DNA of 21,604 nucleotides from a virus: the IMG/VR virus record IMGVR_UViG_3300020196_003474, positions 1 to 21,604 of that record, one strand, 5' to 3'. The position numbers were made by a program, and so were the translations under genes. Every line of letters starts with the position of its first letter. Within the stretch, counting starts at the first letter, position 1. Under the pieces are notes generated by a model that was not told the origin of the DNA, ran no database searches, and was given only the letters and a program-made list of their open reading frames with translations. This document shows, one piece after another, positions 19,701-21,604 of the stretch.

Positions 19701-21604
19701 GATGATGGAGATATTACAACAGTTAATTCCTATTCTAGATTTAACTACTCAACGGATCTGCAGACAGTCAATGGTAATTCAGTATCTGATATTATTGATA
19801 TTAGACCAAGAGTTTCTTCTTTTACCGTATCTGAGAATTCTCGTTCACCACTAGAATTTCTTGGAAGAACTTTTAACTCATCTGGAAATTCTGCTGCTAA
19901 TATTTTAGCATCAGATGAGTCAATTCTAACTACATTTTCATATTATTTGGGTAGAATTGATAGAATTTTCTTAACAAAAGAGGGCGTATTTCAAGTTAAA
20001 TATGGTCAACCAGCAGAGAGACCAGAGAAACCAGTTTCTGTCGATGAAGCTATTGAAATAGCAACGATTACACTTCCTCCATATCTTTATACACCAGAGC
20101 AAGCATCAATTCAGTTTTTAGAATATAAAAGATATCGCATGGTTGATATCAAACAACTTGAAAATAGAATTAGAAATCTTGAATTTTATACTACATTATC
20201 TTTACTTGAGACTAATACAGCAAATTTATTTGTCCCCGACACAGATGGATTGAATAGATTTAAATCTGGATTTTTTGTAGATAATTTTAGTTCTTTTAAA
20301 TCACAAGAGGAAAACATTGATATTAAAAATAGTATCGATATTAAAAATAAAGAACTGAGACCAAGACATTATACTAATTCAGTCAATCTAATTTTTGGTC
20401 CTGTTACCAATGTTGATCCAACAGAAGATCTTAAATTTAATATAATTGAAGGAGTTAATGTTAGAAGAGCGGATGACGTTGTAACTCTAGATTACGCTGA
20501 TGTTGTATATATTAAACAATCTTTTGCGACAAGATCTGAGAGTGTGACTCCTTTCCTTATTAGCTTCTGGCAGGGAACGCTAGAATTGACACCATCCTCC
20601 GATACTTGGGTTGACACCACTCGTCTTGAAGCAAAAGTTATTAATACCGAGGGTAATTATGCAGAAACACTCAATAATTTAGCGCGAACTGGTATCGTTG
20701 ATCCTCAAACTGGATTTGGTCCAATTCTTTGGGATTCTTGGCAAACTAACTGGACTGGTAGAGATGTTATAAACACATCAAGAACCAGAGAAGTTACTTT
20801 TGGTGGAGAATTCCGTGGTGGCGGTGGCCTTGCTGCACAGTGGGGCACTCAAACAACTCAAGTTATTAGAGATGATTTAAGACAAACTGTAGAAACAGGA
20901 GTTCAGACAAGAACAGGAACACGAACTATTGTCACAGAGCAATTTGATAGAACTCCTGTTGGGGATAGAGTTGTAAGTAGAGATCTCGTACCATTTATGA
21001 GATCTAGAAACGTTGAATTCGTCTCAAAAAAAGTTAAACCACTCACAAAACTTTATGCATTTTTTGATGGTAAAAACGTAACTAGGTATTGTGTTCCAAA
21101 ACTCTTAGAAATCAGTATGATTTCTGGAGTATTTCAAGTTGGCGAAAAAGTTATTGGTAGGCAGAGAGCCACTGGTTTAAATCCAGATTTAAGAGCAGAC
21201 TTCCCTCAAATAACTTTTAGAGTAGCACAATCAAACCATAGAGAAGGTCCATACAATTTTCCAACAGTGACATTTGCAAATAATCCATACACAAGTCAAC
21301 CACTATCTGGAACTTACTCATCAACATCAAATATTCTTAATATAGATACTTTTTCTCTAGCAAGTCAATCCCAAGGCGAGTTTAGTGGATATGTAGAGTC
21401 TGACATGGTTTTATTTGGACAAACAAGCGGAGCAAGAGCAACAATTACCAATGTTAGATTGGTTTCAGATTTATCCGCAACGTTAATTGGTAGTTTCTTT
21501 ATTCCCAATCCTAACAATGTAAATCACCCTAGATTTGAAACTGGAACTAAGACATTTACCATAGTTAACGATGAAAACAATAATCAAGATCTTGCAACCA
21601 CAGT
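16752..21604 (+). CDS. DUF4815-type virion structural protein (3' partial)
   Basis: The frame is open from ATG 16752 to the window edge. I read it without a stop, giving at least 1617 residues. The N-terminus carries the signature VPYFDDFDPSKDYHKVLFKP, then GYPVQARELTTLQSILQNQI, then EKFGQHFFKEGAKVIPG (residues about 10-65), which I recognise as the start of DUF4815-family phage proteins. Later landmarks are SPGRAFVRGYDLE (about 365-377), several GQTSGA modules (about 100, 885 and 1557), and a heptad-like DIKQLENRIRNLEFYTTLSL near residue 1131. Further on lie FKSGFFVDNF, an Arg/Thr-rich stretch (about 1355-1400), and FMRSRNVEFVSKKVKPL with KLYAFFDG (about 1416-1440). It follows gene 8 after 6 bp, where T4 has gene 9, and is probably cotranscribed from the upstream late promoter. 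AAAGAAT just before the ATG is a poor ribosome site. I infer a baseplate or fibre-network component. No enzymatic motif is visible. Confidence 0.85.
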   Translation, partial: MPQQTNLNVVPYFDDFDPSKDYHKVLFKPGYPVQARELTTLQSILQNQIEKFGQHFFKEGAKVIPGNIGYSQLYYCVQLNNNFQGVPVSAYADQLVGKKITGQTSGVSAFVDKILSPIDSERGNLTLYISYLNSSTSNNSTQIFSNGESLTCDSAIISGLLGNTTITAGSPFAVTLSSNATATGSSFQIQDGVYFIRGNFINVKSETLILDQYSNSPSYRVGLFVSEQIINDTIDESLTDNSQGFNNYSAPGADRLKISVSLTKKSLTDLNDNSFIELATITNGVIKSKVDRGDLGGGTGYLDIRDILARRTYAESGDYYVKDFDISLLNSLNDNIGNRGVFQSGQFTYGGSVPSDNLALYKISPGRAFVRGYDLELLTPTFIDVEKPRTTKTIEDQEIIYNTGPTLKVNRVYGVPVLGIGNTYVLSLRDSRRGVGIATVGNEIGLARVYDFRLESGSYDATNSNLNQWALSLFDVQTFTNITLNQATSLSIPTRVEGSNSGATGFIRHAVSAGVAVTVYDTSGEFIANESLIFNGIADGRIAIAVTTHSLSDVKSVHGTNNGIVGLGSTFLGDIVQSIGFNVGVATISTGSGGISTVFSTNTLFPGTIIKRNNLVQFSNPANRDISFAKVVSVGTSSVTIEAVTTVTGIASGDLPTTTLNATDFKILTTKLDLSSDKTLYTKLPKNNISSVDLTDASLSIRKTFTVNISSNQLSTVVTAGTNETFLPFDEERYTLTRSNGETETLTSDRFEFLVGSTQLQIRHLGSNDTGATLTATLRKIKPKAKEKIKNRVNSLIIDKSKYAGSGIGTTTLNDGLIFGNYPFGTRVHDEILSLNVPDIIEIHGIFESADTSNPSAPKITLSSLTSSSTTTTELIIGETLVGQTSGAVAICAEKLSSSQIVFIYKNDSRFKEGETVSFSESKAKGVITTLDSGSFEISSNYKFNTGQEETIYNYGTLIRKNDSEEPSKRLKVYFSNGYFESTDDGDITTVNSYSRFNYSTDLQTVNGNSVSDIIDIRPRVSSFTVSENSRSPLEFLGRTFNSSGNSAANILASDESILTTFSYYLGRIDRIFLTKEGVFQVKYGQPAERPEKPVSVDEAIEIATITLPPYLYTPEQASIQFLEYKRYRMVDIKQLENRIRNLEFYTTLSLLETNTANLFVPDTDGLNRFKSGFFVDNFSSFKSQEENIDIKNSIDIKNKELRPRHYTNSVNLIFGPVTNVDPTEDLKFNIIEGVNVRRADDVVTLDYADVVYIKQSFATRSESVTPFLISFWQGTLELTPSSDTWVDTTRLEAKVINTEGNYAETLNNLARTGIVDPQTGFGPILWDSWQTNWTGRDVINTSRTREVTFGGEFRGGGGLAAQWGTQTTQVIRDDLRQTVETGVQTRTGTRTIVTEQFDRTPVGDRVVSRDLVPFMRSRNVEFVSKKVKPLTKLYAFFDGKNVTRYCVPKLLEISMISGVFQVGEKVIGRQRATGLNPDLRADFPQITFRVAQSNHREGPYNFPTVTFANNPYTSQPLSGTYSSTSNILNIDTFSLASQSQGEFSGYVESDMVLFGQTSGARATITNVRLVSDLSATLIGSFFIPNPNNVNHPRFETGTKTFTIVNDENNNQDLATT
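20127..20290 (+). other. Heptad-like helix and conserved linker in the DUF4815 protein
   Basis: Residues about 1126-1180. MVDIKQLENRIRNLEFY continues into TTLSLLE with hydrophobic residues at 3-4 spacing, the only clear helical stretch in a beta-rich protein. It is followed by DGLNRFKSGFFVDNF, a segment I recall as conserved in relatives. It probably mediates oligomerisation or docking. Confidence 0.5.

Noticed and set aside
3-21604. Internal ATAAATA or TAAATA strings as extra late promoters
   Set aside because: Such strings are frequent by composition inside the genes. Only those placed just upstream of a start codon were kept.

Overview
This window is part of the tail baseplate gene cluster of a T4-like myovirus. 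Four very long, tightly packed genes all run on the + strand. G+C is roughly one third by eye. The decisive evidence is the third gene, a recognisable homologue of T4 baseplate wedge protein gp8. The genes either side of it carry baseplate and fibre signatures, and two T4-type late promoter boxes (CTAAATA and AATAAATA) sit just upstream of start codons. The style of the proteins (GIGTT-rich linkers, SGxGY modules, a DUF4815-type protein, cupredoxin-like fibre tips) is what I know from marine T4-like phages of picocyanobacteria and, to a lesser degree, of SAR11. A cyanomyovirus is my first guess. No host-derived metabolic gene is present to settle the host.

Layout: (1) 3-11744 is a giant gene, open at the left window edge, so at least 3913 residues are visible and the true start lies upstream. 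It is a mosaic of beta-rich modules: NHxxxTG modules, SGxGY modules, a YHYH-type domain, a segment resembling the C-terminal region of T4 gp7, three copies of a beta-sandwich-like module, and a conserved C-terminal block. (2) 11770-15150 is an 1126-residue fibre-like protein. It has an N-terminal motif like that of T4 gp9/gp10, near-identical 86-bp internal DNA repeats, a block of ten YadA-head-like repeats and a C-terminal cupredoxin-like domain. (3) 15201-16745 is gp8, enlarged to 514 residues. (4) 16752-21604 is a DUF4815-type virion protein, open at the right edge. Intergenic gaps are 25, 50 and 6 bp. There are no RNA genes, CRISPR arrays, insertion sequences or convincing terminators.

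How the parts fit: T4 has the order 6-7-8-9-10-11-12. Here a giant protein with a gp7-like segment precedes a fibre with a gp9/gp10-like base, then gp8, then the DUF4815 protein. The simplest reading is a baseplate wedge operon in which gp7 has been hugely expanded and a fibre gene inserted between 7 and 8. All products would act in the virion, in wedge assembly and host-surface contact, late in infection.

The most unexpected non-protein signal is a perfect 28-bp palindrome with a G+C-rich centre at 5575-5602 inside the giant gene. The most unexpected protein signals are the possible hidden gp7, and a fibre tip with the His...Cys-x2-His-x2-Met arrangement of a blue-copper site.
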